A stretch of DNA of 64,000 nucleotides, taken from the NCBI RefSeq assembly GCF_900111245.1, contig NZ_FOGO01000011.1, positions 210,597-274,596 on the forward strand, given 5' to 3'. Below are positions 25,497 to 33,255 of this stretch, in pieces. The stretch comes from Streptomyces qinglanensis. Its GTDB lineage: Bacteria; Actinomycetota; Actinomycetes; Streptomycetales; Streptomycetaceae. The position numbers and the translations under genes were made by a program. The stretch's first letter is position 1, and the number at the start of each line of letters is the position of its first letter. The notes under the pieces were generated by a model. That model saw only the letters and a list, made by a program, of their open reading frames with translations, was not told the DNA's origin and made no database searches.

Positions 25497-25850
25497 CGGC
25501 TCATGCGAACACAAGCGCGGACGTTACTCCAAGTTCCTCCCTCCACCGCCCAGCGTTCCTCCCTCCACCGCCCAGCGTTCCTCCCTCCGCCGCCCAGTGC
25601 TCCTCCCTCCGCCGCCCAGCGTTCCTCCCCGCATCGCCCAGCGGCTCCTCCTCCCCCTCGCCCGGCGTTCCTCCCTCCGCTGTCCCGCGCTGCTCCCTGC
25701 CCCTCTTCGACCGCTGCCCACCGGCCCTGTGCTCCGCCCCGAACCGTGCGCGGCGCACCTGCTGCTACCGTCGACCCGAAGTCGGCTCCCGGACGGGTCG
25801 GACGGCAGTCCGCCGCAGGAGCACGCGGGCAGGAGAGGTGGCAGCGCACG
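25497..25850. promoter_or_regulatory. Divergent intergenic region dominated by 22-bp repeats
   Basis: This 354-bp spacer separates the DUF2993 and YkuD-like genes, which are transcribed outward. Its left half is a tandem repeat. The right half (about 25700-25850) is unrepeated and should hold the + strand promoter; AGGAGAGGTG precedes the GTG at 25851. Confidence 0.6.
25533..25690. repeat. Seven tandem copies of a 22-bp unit
   Basis: Units beginning GTTCCTCCCTCCACCGCCCA start at 25533, 25555, 25577 and onward at 22-bp steps, with later copies increasingly diverged. The period is about two helical turns, so proteins bound to each copy would lie on one face. Confidence 0.92.
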
Positions 25851-26423
25851 GTGGCACGCAGCAGCGGCAGCAGCGCCGGGGTGATCGTGGCCGGGCTGAC
25901 GGCGGCGGCACTCGCCGTGGTCGGCTTCTTCGCATACCAGGCGTCGGCCGCCCAGGACCGCGCCGAGAAGCCGTCCGCCACGAAGTCGGCCAAGCCCTCC
26001 CCCGGCGCCTCGGACGGGAAGAACCGCACCCCCGCCGAGGACACCGCGCTGCCCGGCGACTCCGGCCACGGCCATCGCGTCGTCTACGCGCTGAAGCGGC
26101 AGCGGGTGTGGCTGGTCGGCAAGAACGGCAAGGCCGGCAGGACCTTCGAGGTCTCCCCCAGCACCGTCGACCCCGAACCGGGCGCCTACAAGGTCACCTC
26201 GCGCGCCTCCCATGTGACCGGCTCGGACGGAGTTCCGGTCGAGAACGTGGTGCGGTTCGCCGACGTGGACGGCGTCACGGTCGGCTTCAGTGCGGCACTC
26301 GACGGCTCGACGCCCACGCCGGACGCCTCCCGCAGGACGGGCGGCATCCGCGAGCAGCGCGACGACGGTGAGGCGCTGTGGCTGCACGCGCCCATCGGCA
26401 CCCGCGTCGTGGTCGTGCGCTGA
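25851..26423 (+). CDS. Secreted/anchored protein with degenerate L,D-transpeptidase-like fold
   Basis: The 190-residue protein has an N-terminal membrane or signal helix (VIVAGLTAAALAVVGFFAYQASA), a Ser/Lys/Pro linker and a domain with QRVWLVGKNGKAGRTFEVSPSTVDPEPGAYKV, which resembles YkuD-type L,D-transpeptidases. The catalytic HGC-x-R segment of that family corresponds to RTGGIREQR here, without cysteine or histidine. It is probably a non-catalytic cell-wall-associated homologue. The GTG is supported by AGGAGAGGTG about 10 nt upstream. It diverges from the DUF2993 gene, another envelope candidate. Confidence 0.75.
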   Translation: MARSSGSSAGVIVAGLTAAALAVVGFFAYQASAAQDRAEKPSATKSAKPSPGASDGKNRTPAEDTALPGDSGHGHRVVYALKRQRVWLVGKNGKAGRTFEVSPSTVDPEPGAYKVTSRASHVTGSDGVPVENVVRFADVDGVTVGFSAALDGSTPTPDASRRTGGIREQRDDGEALWLHAPIGTRVVVVR

Positions 26424-26534
26424 CGCCGCACGCCTCCGGCACCCTCCGACGTTGCCGGGCACCGGGCCCGTGACGTACGGCTGCGGTGCTCCGGGCTCCC
26501 CGGATACGCTCTCGGCGCTCGCGAGGCGCAGCCC

Positions 26535-26780
26535 TCAGCGGCGCCCGGAAGGCGCCTGCCCGGAACCGGAAGGTGCGCGCCCGGCCGGGGCGGCCTCCTC
26601 GTCCGGAGTCCCGGTGTCCGACGGCGGGCTGGAGACGGCGGCCGCGGCGGCGCAGGACGCGAGCAGTTCACTCATGGGCGGCGTGCCGTGCGGGGTGTGT
26701 CCACCGGCGGACGCCGACTCGTCCCGCGCAGGCGCGTGCGGCGCCCGCGCCGCTCGCTGCTGAGGCTGCTGTGCGGTCAT
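26535..26780 (-). CDS. Small hypothetical protein under an iron-box-like site
   Basis: The 81-residue protein MTAQQPQQRAARAPHAPARD... has a conserved-looking centre MSELLASCAAAAAVSSPP and otherwise low-complexity ends. No membrane helix or known domain is recognised. A strong GGAGGAG ribosome site lies just before the ATG at 26780, which supports a real gene. An iron-box-like palindrome at 26812-26825 sits about 32 nt upstream of the start. It is probably expressed when iron is scarce, but its function is unknown. Confidence 0.65.
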   Translation of the reverse strand: MTAQQPQQRAARAPHAPARDESASAGGHTPHGTPPMSELLASCAAAAAVSSPPSDTGTPDEEAAPAGRAPSGSGQAPSGRR

Positions 26781-26811
26781 GGCTCCTCCAGGGGCGTCGG
26801 CACGGTGGCAC

Positions 26812-26825
26812 TTAGGCATACCTAA
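26812..26825. promoter_or_regulatory. Iron-box-like operator (DtxR/IdeR/DmdR type)
   Basis: TTAGGCATACCTAA is nearly self-complementary and matches positions 6-19 of the IdeR/DmdR1 box (TWAGGTWAGSCTWACCTWA) at 13 of 14 bases. The outer left repeat is absent. It is placed where the promoter of the small gene should be. Confidence 0.7.
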
Positions 26826-26930
26826 CCGTGCTCTCACCTCCCATGGGACCACGGCCCGCGCCGACCGCGCAACATCTTGCCGACACCGTGTCGGCACACC
26901 TGGGGGGGGCCGGAACCGGGCGCCGGACGG

Positions 26931-27611
26931 CTACCCGAGGGCTCCGAAGTCCTCCGCAGCCCAGCGCGGTCCGACCCCCACGAGAGTGACCGTCCGCACG
27001 TCCTCGGCCGCCTCCGGGCCGGAGTCGCCGACGCCGTCGCCGGAGCGCTCGGCCCCCTCGCCGGACGGCGCGTCCTGGCCCGTCGCGCGGGTGAGGACGA
27101 CGTGCAGACGCTGCTCGGTGAGCTCCTCGACCTTGCCCTCGCCCCACTCCACGACGACCACCGAATCCGGCAGCGAGACGTCCAAGTCCAGGTCCTCCAT
27201 CTCCTCCAGGCCGCCGCCCAGCCGGTAGGCGTCCACGTGCACCAGCGGCGGACCGTCCGCCAGCGGCGGGTGCACGCGGGCGATGACGAAGGTGGGCGAG
27301 GTCACGGCGCCGCGCACGCCCAGACCCTCGCCCAGGCCGCGTGTCAGGGTGGTCTTCCCGGCACCGAGTTCACCCGTCAGGAGGACGAGGTCACCGGCGC
27401 GCAGCAGTCCGGCCAGCCGCAGGCCGAGCGCCCGCATGGCGTCGGCCGTCGGCACGGTGAACGTGGTCTCGTTGCGCGGGCCGTCCGCAGCACCGTCGGT
27501 GCTGCCGGTGCTGCCGGTGCTGCCGGTGCTGCCGGTGCCGTCAGCGCCGGTGCGGTCGCCGGGGGGAGCCTGCGGAGGCGGAGCGGGATGCTGGTCGTGC
27601 GGTGCTTCCAT
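26931..27611 (-). CDS. tsaE: tRNA t6A complex ATPase TsaE
   Basis: The 226-residue P-loop protein has Walker A GELGAGKTTLTRG (about residues 79-91), SPTFVIARVHPP, and VHVDAYRLGG followed by VVVVEWGEGKVEEL, all typical of TsaE. It regulates TsaB-TsaD through ATP hydrolysis. The N-terminal 45 residues are extra and include a Gly-Ser-Thr repeat encoded by a 9-bp DNA repeat (27500-27540). The C-terminal tail is also longer than usual. The start overlaps the upstream hydrolase gene by 71 bp, so a downstream start cannot be excluded. Confidence 0.93.
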   Translation of the reverse strand: MEAPHDQHPAPPPQAPPGDRTGADGTGSTGSTGSTGSTDGAADGPRNETTFTVPTADAMRALGLRLAGLLRAGDLVLLTGELGAGKTTLTRGLGEGLGVRGAVTSPTFVIARVHPPLADGPPLVHVDAYRLGGGLEEMEDLDLDVSLPDSVVVVEWGEGKVEELTEQRLHVVLTRATGQDAPSGEGAERSGDGVGDSGPEAAEDVRTVTLVGVGPRWAAEDFGALG

Positions 27612-28938
27612 GGGTCCGGATGGTACGCGCCAGCAACTCGGCCAGGTGCTCGTTCACCGGCTCGGGACGCTCCAGCATGGCCAGGTGACCGGTCGCCTCC
27701 AGGAGCACGTACGCGGCGCCCGGCAGCGCCACCACGATCCGCTCGCTGTGCTCGCTCGGCGTCATCAGGTCGCGGTCCCCGGCCAGCACCAGCGCAGGGC
27801 GGTCGGCGAAGGCGGACAGCGCGGCGGTCTTCTCGTGCTCGGCGAAGGCGGGATAGAACTCCGCGACGACATCCACCGGCACGGACTCGATCAGCCGCTC
27901 CGCGAACCGCGCCACCCCCGGGTCCACCTCGCGCGGGCTGCCGAACGAGTACCGCTTGACCACCCCGGCGAACAGATCGGCGGTGACCCGGCGGCCGCGC
28001 TCGACCAACTCGGACTGGGCCGCCAGCGCGCGGAGCACCCCCGGCACCACCCGGCGCACGGTCCGCACCCCGGCGGCCGGCAGACCGTAGGTCACCTCGC
28101 CGAGCCCGCCCGCGCTGGTGCCCAGCAGCGCCACGCCCGCCACGCGCTCGGCGACGTACTCCGGGTACTGCTCGGCCAGCGCCATCAGCGTCATCCCGCC
28201 CATCGAATGACCCACCAGCACTACCGGCCCCTCGGGTGCGGCGGCGTCGAGGACGGCCTTCAGGTCGCGTCCCAGCAGGTCGATGGAGACCGGCTCGCCG
28301 GCCGCGGCCCGCGCGGAGCGGCCGTGACTGCGCTGGTCCCAGTAGACGCACCGCACCGCGCCGCGCAGCGCGGCCCGCTGGAAGTGCCACACGTCCTGGC
28401 TGAGGCAGTAGCCGTGCGAGAACACCACGGTCAACGGCGCGCTGCCCGATCCGCCCCGGCCCCGCACCAGTTCCACCAGCCGCGACCAGTACCCGGCCAC
28501 CGGCCCCGCAGCGCCCTCGGCCGCGCCCCGGCCCCGCCCCGACGCCGGCTGCGCCTCGGGCAGCGGGACCGGGCCGACCTCGGGACCGCCCAGCCCGTCG
28601 CCGGACCCGGCGGCGGGCGCCGCGGGGTCCGTGCGCGGGAGCGGGAAGTCGGCGGGCTCGTCGATCTCGTAGTACAGCTCCGTGCCGTCCGCGGACCGGG
28701 CCCGGCCGGGAGTCCCCCGCAGCGTGCCGTAGGGCCCCGCGGCGTCCAGCGCCAGCCGGGCCTTGCGGCGTACGGAACGGTGCACGGTGAGACGTTCGAG
28801 CGCGACCCCGGCCGCGACGGCCCCGAGGGCGGCACCCGCGACGCCCGCCCGGCGGGTCCAGCTCCCGCCGCCGGACGCGCCGGACGCGCCGCCGACAACC
28901 GCCCCGACCGCGTCCCGTGTGCTGCTGCTGTCGCTCAT
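27541..28938 (-). CDS. Alpha/beta hydrolase with N-terminal membrane anchor
   Basis: The 465-residue protein has a hydrophobic N-terminal segment (AGVAGAALGAVAAGVALERL, about residues 31-50) and an alpha/beta hydrolase domain. It carries the oxyanion region VVFSHGYCLSQDVWHFQ, nucleophile elbow GHSMGG, acid region LAGDRDLMTP and catalytic His in EATGHLAMLERP. A long Pro/Gly insert separates strands early in the fold. It probably hydrolyses an ester or epoxide-type substrate, not identifiable from sequence. It lies between alr and tsaE, the order known in Streptomyces, and overlaps tsaE. Confidence 0.9.
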   Translation of the reverse strand: MSDSSSTRDAVGAVVGGASGASGGGSWTRRAGVAGAALGAVAAGVALERLTVHRSVRRKARLALDAAGPYGTLRGTPGRARSADGTELYYEIDEPADFPLPRTDPAAPAAGSGDGLGGPEVGPVPLPEAQPASGRGRGAAEGAAGPVAGYWSRLVELVRGRGGSGSAPLTVVFSHGYCLSQDVWHFQRAALRGAVRCVYWDQRSHGRSARAAAGEPVSIDLLGRDLKAVLDAAAPEGPVVLVGHSMGGMTLMALAEQYPEYVAERVAGVALLGTSAGGLGEVTYGLPAAGVRTVRRVVPGVLRALAAQSELVERGRRVTADLFAGVVKRYSFGSPREVDPGVARFAERLIESVPVDVVAEFYPAFAEHEKTAALSAFADRPALVLAGDRDLMTPSEHSERIVVALPGAAYVLLEATGHLAMLERPEPVNEHLAELLARTIRTHGSTARPASRSASAGSPRRPHRR

Positions 28939-29021
28939 GACCGCCCCCGTCCGTCCCGTCAGCCCGGTTCCGTCCCGTCCGTCACCGGTGTCCGCGGCCG
29001 ACCGCCGTGCCGCTGCCCGGC

Positions 29022-30344
29022 TCAGCCCCCGGCCTGCTCATCGGCCCGCTCATCGGCCCGCTCATTGGCGTATACCCGGGGTACCCGCGCGCTGATCCGG
29101 GTGACGATCTCGTAGGAGATGGTGCCCGCCGCGCGGGCCCAGTCCTCGGCGGTCGGCTCGCCCGCGTCGCCGGGGCCGAAGAGGACGGCCCGGTCACCCG
29201 CCGCCGCCTCGTCGCCGCCCAGGTCGACGACGAACTGGTCCATGGCCACCGTGCCGGCGACCATGCGCCACTTCCCCGCGACCAGCACCGGACCCGTCCC
29301 GGACGCGTGCCGGGGCAGGCCGTCGCCGTAGCCGAGCGGAACCAGCCCCAGGGTCGTCTCACCCGGGGTGGTGTAGGCGTACCCGTAGCCGACCCCGTGG
29401 CCGCCGGGCACCTGCTTGACCAGCGCCAGCGAGGCGCTGAGCGTCATCGCCGGGCGCAGTCCGAGGCTGTCGGCCGTACCGACCTGCGGCGACGGTGAGA
29501 GGCCGTAGACGGAGACGCCGGTACGGACGAGGTCGAAGTGCGACTCGGGCAGGGTGAGGGTCGCGGGAGAGTTCGCGTGGTGCCGCACCTCGGGGTCGAG
29601 CCCGGCGCGCTCCGCGACCGCGACGGCCTCCCGGAAGGCGTCGAGCTGCGCGGCGTTGGCGGGGTGGCCCGGTTCGTCGGCGCAGGCGAAGTGCGCCCAC
29701 ACCCCGGTGACCCGCAGCGCGCCCTCCGCCTCGGCCGCCCGCGCCGCCGCCACCAGCCGCGGCCAGTCGGCGGGCTGGCAGCCGTTGCGCCCGAGCCCGG
29801 TGTCCACCTTGAGATGCACCCGCGCGGTGCGCCCGGCCGCGCGGGCCGCCGCCACGATCTCGTCCAGCGCCCAGTGGCTGCTCGCCGAGACGTCGATGTC
29901 CCGTTCGACGGCCTCCTGCCACGGGCCGCCCGGCGTCCACAGCCAGCACATCAGCCGGCCGGTGTCCCCGGCGTCCCGCAGCGCGAATGCCTCCTGCGGG
30001 GTGGCGGCCCCCAGCCAGCCCGCCCCGGCCTGCCGTGCGGCCCGGGCGCAGCGCACCGCGCCGTGCCCGTAGCCGTCCGACTTGACCACGGCCATCAGCT
30101 CGGCCCGCGGCGCGTAGCCGCGCAGGGTCCGCACGTTGTCCCGCACGGCGCCGAGATCGATCTCGGCACACGCCCGGCCGGACTCGGCGGGGGGCCCGCC
30201 GGGACGCGGGGCCGAGGCCCGCGCGCGCCGGCCGGACGGAGGTCCGCTCCCGTCGCGCCCGGCAGCCGCGCGTCCGGCGCCGGCGTCGTCCGCGCCGGGG
30301 ACGGGCAGGTGGGTGGGGTGGGACACCTGTGGCACGTCGTTCAC
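29022..30344 (-). CDS. alr: Alanine racemase
   Basis: The 440-residue PLP enzyme interconverts L- and D-alanine for peptidoglycan. The PLP lysine is Lys88 in AVVKSDGYGHG. VHLKVDTGLGRNGC, WAHFACADEP, HHANSPATL, RTGVSVYGLSPSP and the GYGYAYTT...LGYGDGLPR segment with the catalytic region are all present. About 55 residues precede the conserved start and the last dozen residues are an Arg-Ala-Asp-Glu repeat. The GTG at 30344 is exactly 6 nt after GACACT with no ribosome site, suggesting a leaderless mRNA. It is followed by the hydrolase and tsaE genes. Confidence 0.96.
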   Translation of the reverse strand: MNDVPQVSHPTHLPVPGADDAGAGRAAAGRDGSGPPSGRRARASAPRPGGPPAESGRACAEIDLGAVRDNVRTLRGYAPRAELMAVVKSDGYGHGAVRCARAARQAGAGWLGAATPQEAFALRDAGDTGRLMCWLWTPGGPWQEAVERDIDVSASSHWALDEIVAAARAAGRTARVHLKVDTGLGRNGCQPADWPRLVAAARAAEAEGALRVTGVWAHFACADEPGHPANAAQLDAFREAVAVAERAGLDPEVRHHANSPATLTLPESHFDLVRTGVSVYGLSPSPQVGTADSLGLRPAMTLSASLALVKQVPGGHGVGYGYAYTTPGETTLGLVPLGYGDGLPRHASGTGPVLVAGKWRMVAGTVAMDQFVVDLGGDEAAAGDRAVLFGPGDAGEPTAEDWARAAGTISYEIVTRISARVPRVYANERADERADEQAGG

Positions 30345-30381
30345 GGGTTCAGTGTCGCAGGTGCCCGAACCGGCGCGGCGC

Positions 30382-30939
30382 TCAGTGGCCGGCCGCACCG
30401 TCGATGCGTTCGCGCAGCAGGTCGGCGTGGCCGCAGTGGCGCGCGTACTCGCCGATCTGGTGCAGGAGCACGCGGCGGACCGAGACGGGGTCGCCGGTGC
30501 GCGCGTGCGTACCGGTCGCGTCCAGGTCCCTGGCGGCGACGATCTCGCGGGAGCGCTCGCACTCGGCACGCCACACCGCCAGCGCTTCGGCCGGATCGCC
30601 TCCCAGGGAGTCGAAGTCCTGGTCGGGGTCGTCGTCCGAGTAGTACAGCAGCGGCACGTCCTCCCCGGCGAGTTGGATGCGGAACCACCAGCGCTCCACC
30701 CCCGCCAGGTGCCGCAGCAGCCCGTGCAGGGTCAGCCCCGAGGGCGGTACCGCACGCTCCGAGAGCGCCTCGGCCGGCACACCCGTGCACTTGAGCAGCA
30801 GTGTCTCCCGGTAGTGGTCGAGATAGCGGGTCAGCAGCTCCCGCTCGTCGCCCACCAGCGGCAGCGGTTCCCGTGTGTCGTCCGCCCATGGCACGGAGAA
30901 TGCGGTCGGCATCGCGCCCGCGGCGCTCTGTTCGCTCAT
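30382..30939 (-). CDS. DinB/DUF664 family protein
   Basis: The 185-residue protein has the four-helix DinB fold with probable metal-binding histidines in LHGLLRHLAGVERWWFR and LLHQIGEYARHCGHADLLRE. Proteins of this group include mycothiol- and bacillithiol-dependent transferases, so a thiol-dependent detoxification role is plausible but unproven. The ATG at 30939 is 6 nt after CACACT, again pointing to leaderless initiation. It diverges from the GNAT gene. Confidence 0.88.
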   Translation of the reverse strand: MSEQSAAGAMPTAFSVPWADDTREPLPLVGDERELLTRYLDHYRETLLLKCTGVPAEALSERAVPPSGLTLHGLLRHLAGVERWWFRIQLAGEDVPLLYYSDDDPDQDFDSLGGDPAEALAVWRAECERSREIVAARDLDATGTHARTGDPVSVRRVLLHQIGEYARHCGHADLLRERIDGAAGH

Positions 30940-31063
30940 GTCCGGAGTGTGGCAGCGCCCACTGACAGTGCGGGCCGGCGTCCCCGGCGGGGCCTGCCGG
31001 GCACCCGCGGAGACGCCCTGTCGGTCCGTCGGCGGAGAGCCCTCCCCGGGCAGCGAAAAGGCG

Positions 31064-31092
31064 TTGCCGGGCTCTGCACGGGTTCGGACAAT
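31064..31092 (+). promoter_or_regulatory. Promoter of the GNAT gene
   Basis: TTGCCG (31064-31069) and GACAAT (31087-31092) are 17 bp apart, and the GTG start begins 7 nt after the -10 box. The transcript should therefore begin at or very near the start codon. Confidence 0.7.
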
Positions 31093-31139
31093 GGCCCCGT
31101 GACGTGGACCATTGAACCCGAACCCGTGCAGAGCCCGGC
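31066..31139. repeat. Perfect 22-bp inverted repeat around the GNAT promoter and start
   Basis: Arms 31066-31087 and 31118-31139 are exact reverse complements (core GGGCTCTGCACGGGTTCG), with inner CAATGG/CCATTG pairing extending them. The left arm fills the -35/-10 spacer; the right arm lies inside codons 7-14. It is probably an operator or looping site. Confidence 0.9.
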
Positions 31140-31626
31140 CGCGGTCGCCACAGTGCGCACCTACATCGGCGAGATCGCGGGCCGGTACTACGGCCGCCCC
31201 GCGACCGAGCAGGAGATCGACGCGGCGCTGGCCGCGGAGCCGGACGACGCACTCACCCCGCCCGCGGGAGCCTTCCTGCTGGCCCGCGGGCACGCCGACG
31301 GCGCCGTCGCCGGCTGTGCGGCCGTCCTGATGATGACGCCCACGACGGCCGAACTGCGCCGCATCTGGGTCGCCCCGCACGCCCGCAAGGGGGGCCTGGG
31401 CAAGCTGCTGGTCGACACCGCCGAGCGCACCGCGGCGCGGATGGGTGCCGCCACGGTGCGGCTGGACACCCGGCACGACCTGGTGGAGGCCAGGCGGCTG
31501 TACGCGCGGCTCGGGTACGAGGAGATCGCCCCGTTCAACGACTCGCCCTACGCGGACCACTGGTTCGGCAAACAGCTCACCCCGGCGCCCGTACCGCCGC
31601 AGGAGCGGACGGCCGTCCCGGAGTAG
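31099..31626 (+). CDS. GNAT family N-acetyltransferase
   Basis: The 175-residue acetyltransferase has the acetyl-CoA motif IWVAPHARKGGLGKLLVDTAERTAARMG and ends with LYARLGYEEIAPFNDSPYADHWFGK, typical of small GNATs acting on amino acid or peptide amines. The substrate is unknown. The GTG at 31099 follows a good promoter with no leader. The region coding for residues 7-14 forms one arm of the perfect inverted repeat described separately, so expression is likely under specific control. Confidence 0.9.
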   Translation: MTWTIEPEPVQSPAAVATVRTYIGEIAGRYYGRPATEQEIDAALAAEPDDALTPPAGAFLLARGHADGAVAGCAAVLMMTPTTAELRRIWVAPHARKGGLGKLLVDTAERTAARMGAATVRLDTRHDLVEARRLYARLGYEEIAPFNDSPYADHWFGKQLTPAPVPPQERTAVPE

Positions 31627-31713
31627 ACCGCCTCGACCGGCCCCGGCGCCCCGAACGGGCCGCGGCGCCGTGCCCGGCGCCCGGCACCGCGGCGCGGCAG
31701 ACGGCTCAGCGCC

Positions 31714-33204
31714 TCAATCCCCCCGCAGGACGTCCTGCCACGCGGGGGCCAGCGCCTCGGCGAGGTCCGTCGCGGCGGGCGGGTCGGTGGCCAGCCGGCC
31801 GGCGAGGCCGTGCAGATAGGCGGCGGCGGAGGCGGCGTCGAGGGCGGGGAGTCCGGCGGCCAGCAGTCCGCCGGCCAGCCCGGTGAGCACATCGCCGCTG
31901 CCCGCCGTCGCCAGCCACCCCGTACCGGTCGCATTCACCCTCACGGGGGACGTCGGGGCGTCGTCGGTCCCGGGTGGTTCGGCGACCAGCGTCGTGGAGC
32001 CCTTGAGCAGCACGGTGGCCCCGGTGCGCCGGGCCAGCTCGCGCACCGCCGCCAGCCGCCCCGCCTCGACCTCCTCGCGGGCCGTGCCGAGCAGCGCCGC
32101 GGCCTCCCCGGCGTGCGGCGTCAGCAGGGTGGGGGCGGTGCGGGCGCGCACCGCGTCCGGGTCCATCAGCCGCAGCCCGTCCGCGTCCACGAGCACGGGG
32201 ACATCCCCGGCCAGCACCTCGTCGACAGCCTGCCGGGCGGCCGGTTCGTCGCCCAGCCCGGGGCCGACGGCCCACGCCTGCACCCGCCCGGCGTGCCCGG
32301 GCGGCCCCTCCGAGACCAGGGTCTCCGGATAGCGGGAGACCACCGCCTCCGTGCCCGGCCCCACGTACCGCACCGCGCCGGCGCCACTGCGCAGCGCCCC
32401 GGAGACGGCCAGCACGGCGGCCCCCGGATAGCGGCCGGAGCCCGCGACGACGCCGACGACGCCGCGCCGGTACTTGTCGCTCTCCGCCTGCGGCCTCGGC
32501 AGCAGGCGGGCCACGTCGGCGTGCTGCAGCGCCTCCACCTCCGGGACGGCCGGCAGGTGCGGCTCCAGACCGATGTCGATCAGCCGGACGGCGCCGGCCA
32601 GTTCCCGGGCCGGATCGACCAGCAGGCCCGGCTTGTACGCGCCGAAGGTGACCGTCGCCCCGGCGGGCAGCACCGGGCCCGGCACCTCGCCGGTGTCGGC
32701 GGCCACCCCGCTGGGCAGATCGACGGCGACGACCGGCACCCCCGCCTCCCGCACCAGGTCGGCCAGTTCGACAGCGGCGGGCCGCAGTCCGCCCGTGCCA
32801 CCGATCCCGACGATCCCGTCCAGCACCAGGTCCGCGCGGGCCAGCACGTGAGCCACCGGCGCGGCGACGCCCTCCACCACCGCACCCGGCGCGGGCAGCA
32901 CCCGCCCCCCGGCGGCCCGCAGCGCGGTCAGCCCGCCCTCGTGCGCGCGTTCGGGCGCCAGCAGCACCGCCGTCACCCCGGCACCGCGCCGGGCGAGCCG
33001 GGCACCCGCGAAGAGGGCGTCCCCGCCGTTGTCGCCGCTGCCGACGAGGAGCACCACCCGGGCCCCGTAGGTCCGCCCCAGCAGACCGCTGCACGCCGCC
33101 GCCAGCCCGGCGGCGGCACGCTGCATCAGCGCACCCTCCGGCAGCCGGGCCATGAGCGCCGCCTCGGCGGCACGGACGGTCTGCACCCCGTAACCAGTCC
33201 TCAT
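31714..33204 (-). CDS. nnr: Bifunctional NAD(P)H-hydrate epimerase/dehydratase
   Basis: The 496-residue fused repair enzyme has an N-terminal YjeF epimerase domain (residues 1-215; VGSGDNGGDALFAGARLARRG, ADLVLDGIVGIGGTGG, VDLPSGV) and a C-terminal ADP/ATP-dependent dehydratase domain (VVGVVAGSGRYPGAAVLAVSGALRSGAG, LTPHAGEAAALLG, TAGSGDVLTGLAGGLLAAG). It restores damaged NAD(P)H hydrates. It is 51 bp downstream of acpS in the same direction; however CACACT ends 6 nt before its ATG, so it may also be transcribed from its own leaderless promoter. Confidence 0.96.
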   Translation of the reverse strand: MRTGYGVQTVRAAEAALMARLPEGALMQRAAAGLAAACSGLLGRTYGARVVLLVGSGDNGGDALFAGARLARRGAGVTAVLLAPERAHEGGLTALRAAGGRVLPAPGAVVEGVAAPVAHVLARADLVLDGIVGIGGTGGLRPAAVELADLVREAGVPVVAVDLPSGVAADTGEVPGPVLPAGATVTFGAYKPGLLVDPARELAGAVRLIDIGLEPHLPAVPEVEALQHADVARLLPRPQAESDKYRRGVVGVVAGSGRYPGAAVLAVSGALRSGAGAVRYVGPGTEAVVSRYPETLVSEGPPGHAGRVQAWAVGPGLGDEPAARQAVDEVLAGDVPVLVDADGLRLMDPDAVRARTAPTLLTPHAGEAAALLGTAREEVEAGRLAAVRELARRTGATVLLKGSTTLVAEPPGTDDAPTSPVRVNATGTGWLATAGSGDVLTGLAGGLLAAGLPALDAASAAAYLHGLAGRLATDPPAATDLAEALAPAWQDVLRGD

Positions 33205-33255
33205 GCCCCCAGTGTGGCGTGCGTCTCATCCGGTCGCGCCCCGGGGGGGCCGGAC

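Noticed and set aside
25533..25690. Tandem array considered as a CRISPR
   Set aside because: Units are contiguous with no spacers and no cas genes are nearby.
31066..31139. Inverted repeat considered as a rho-independent terminator of an upstream gene
   Set aside because: No + strand gene ends upstream (the neighbour is divergent), and a good promoter and start codon lie inside it.
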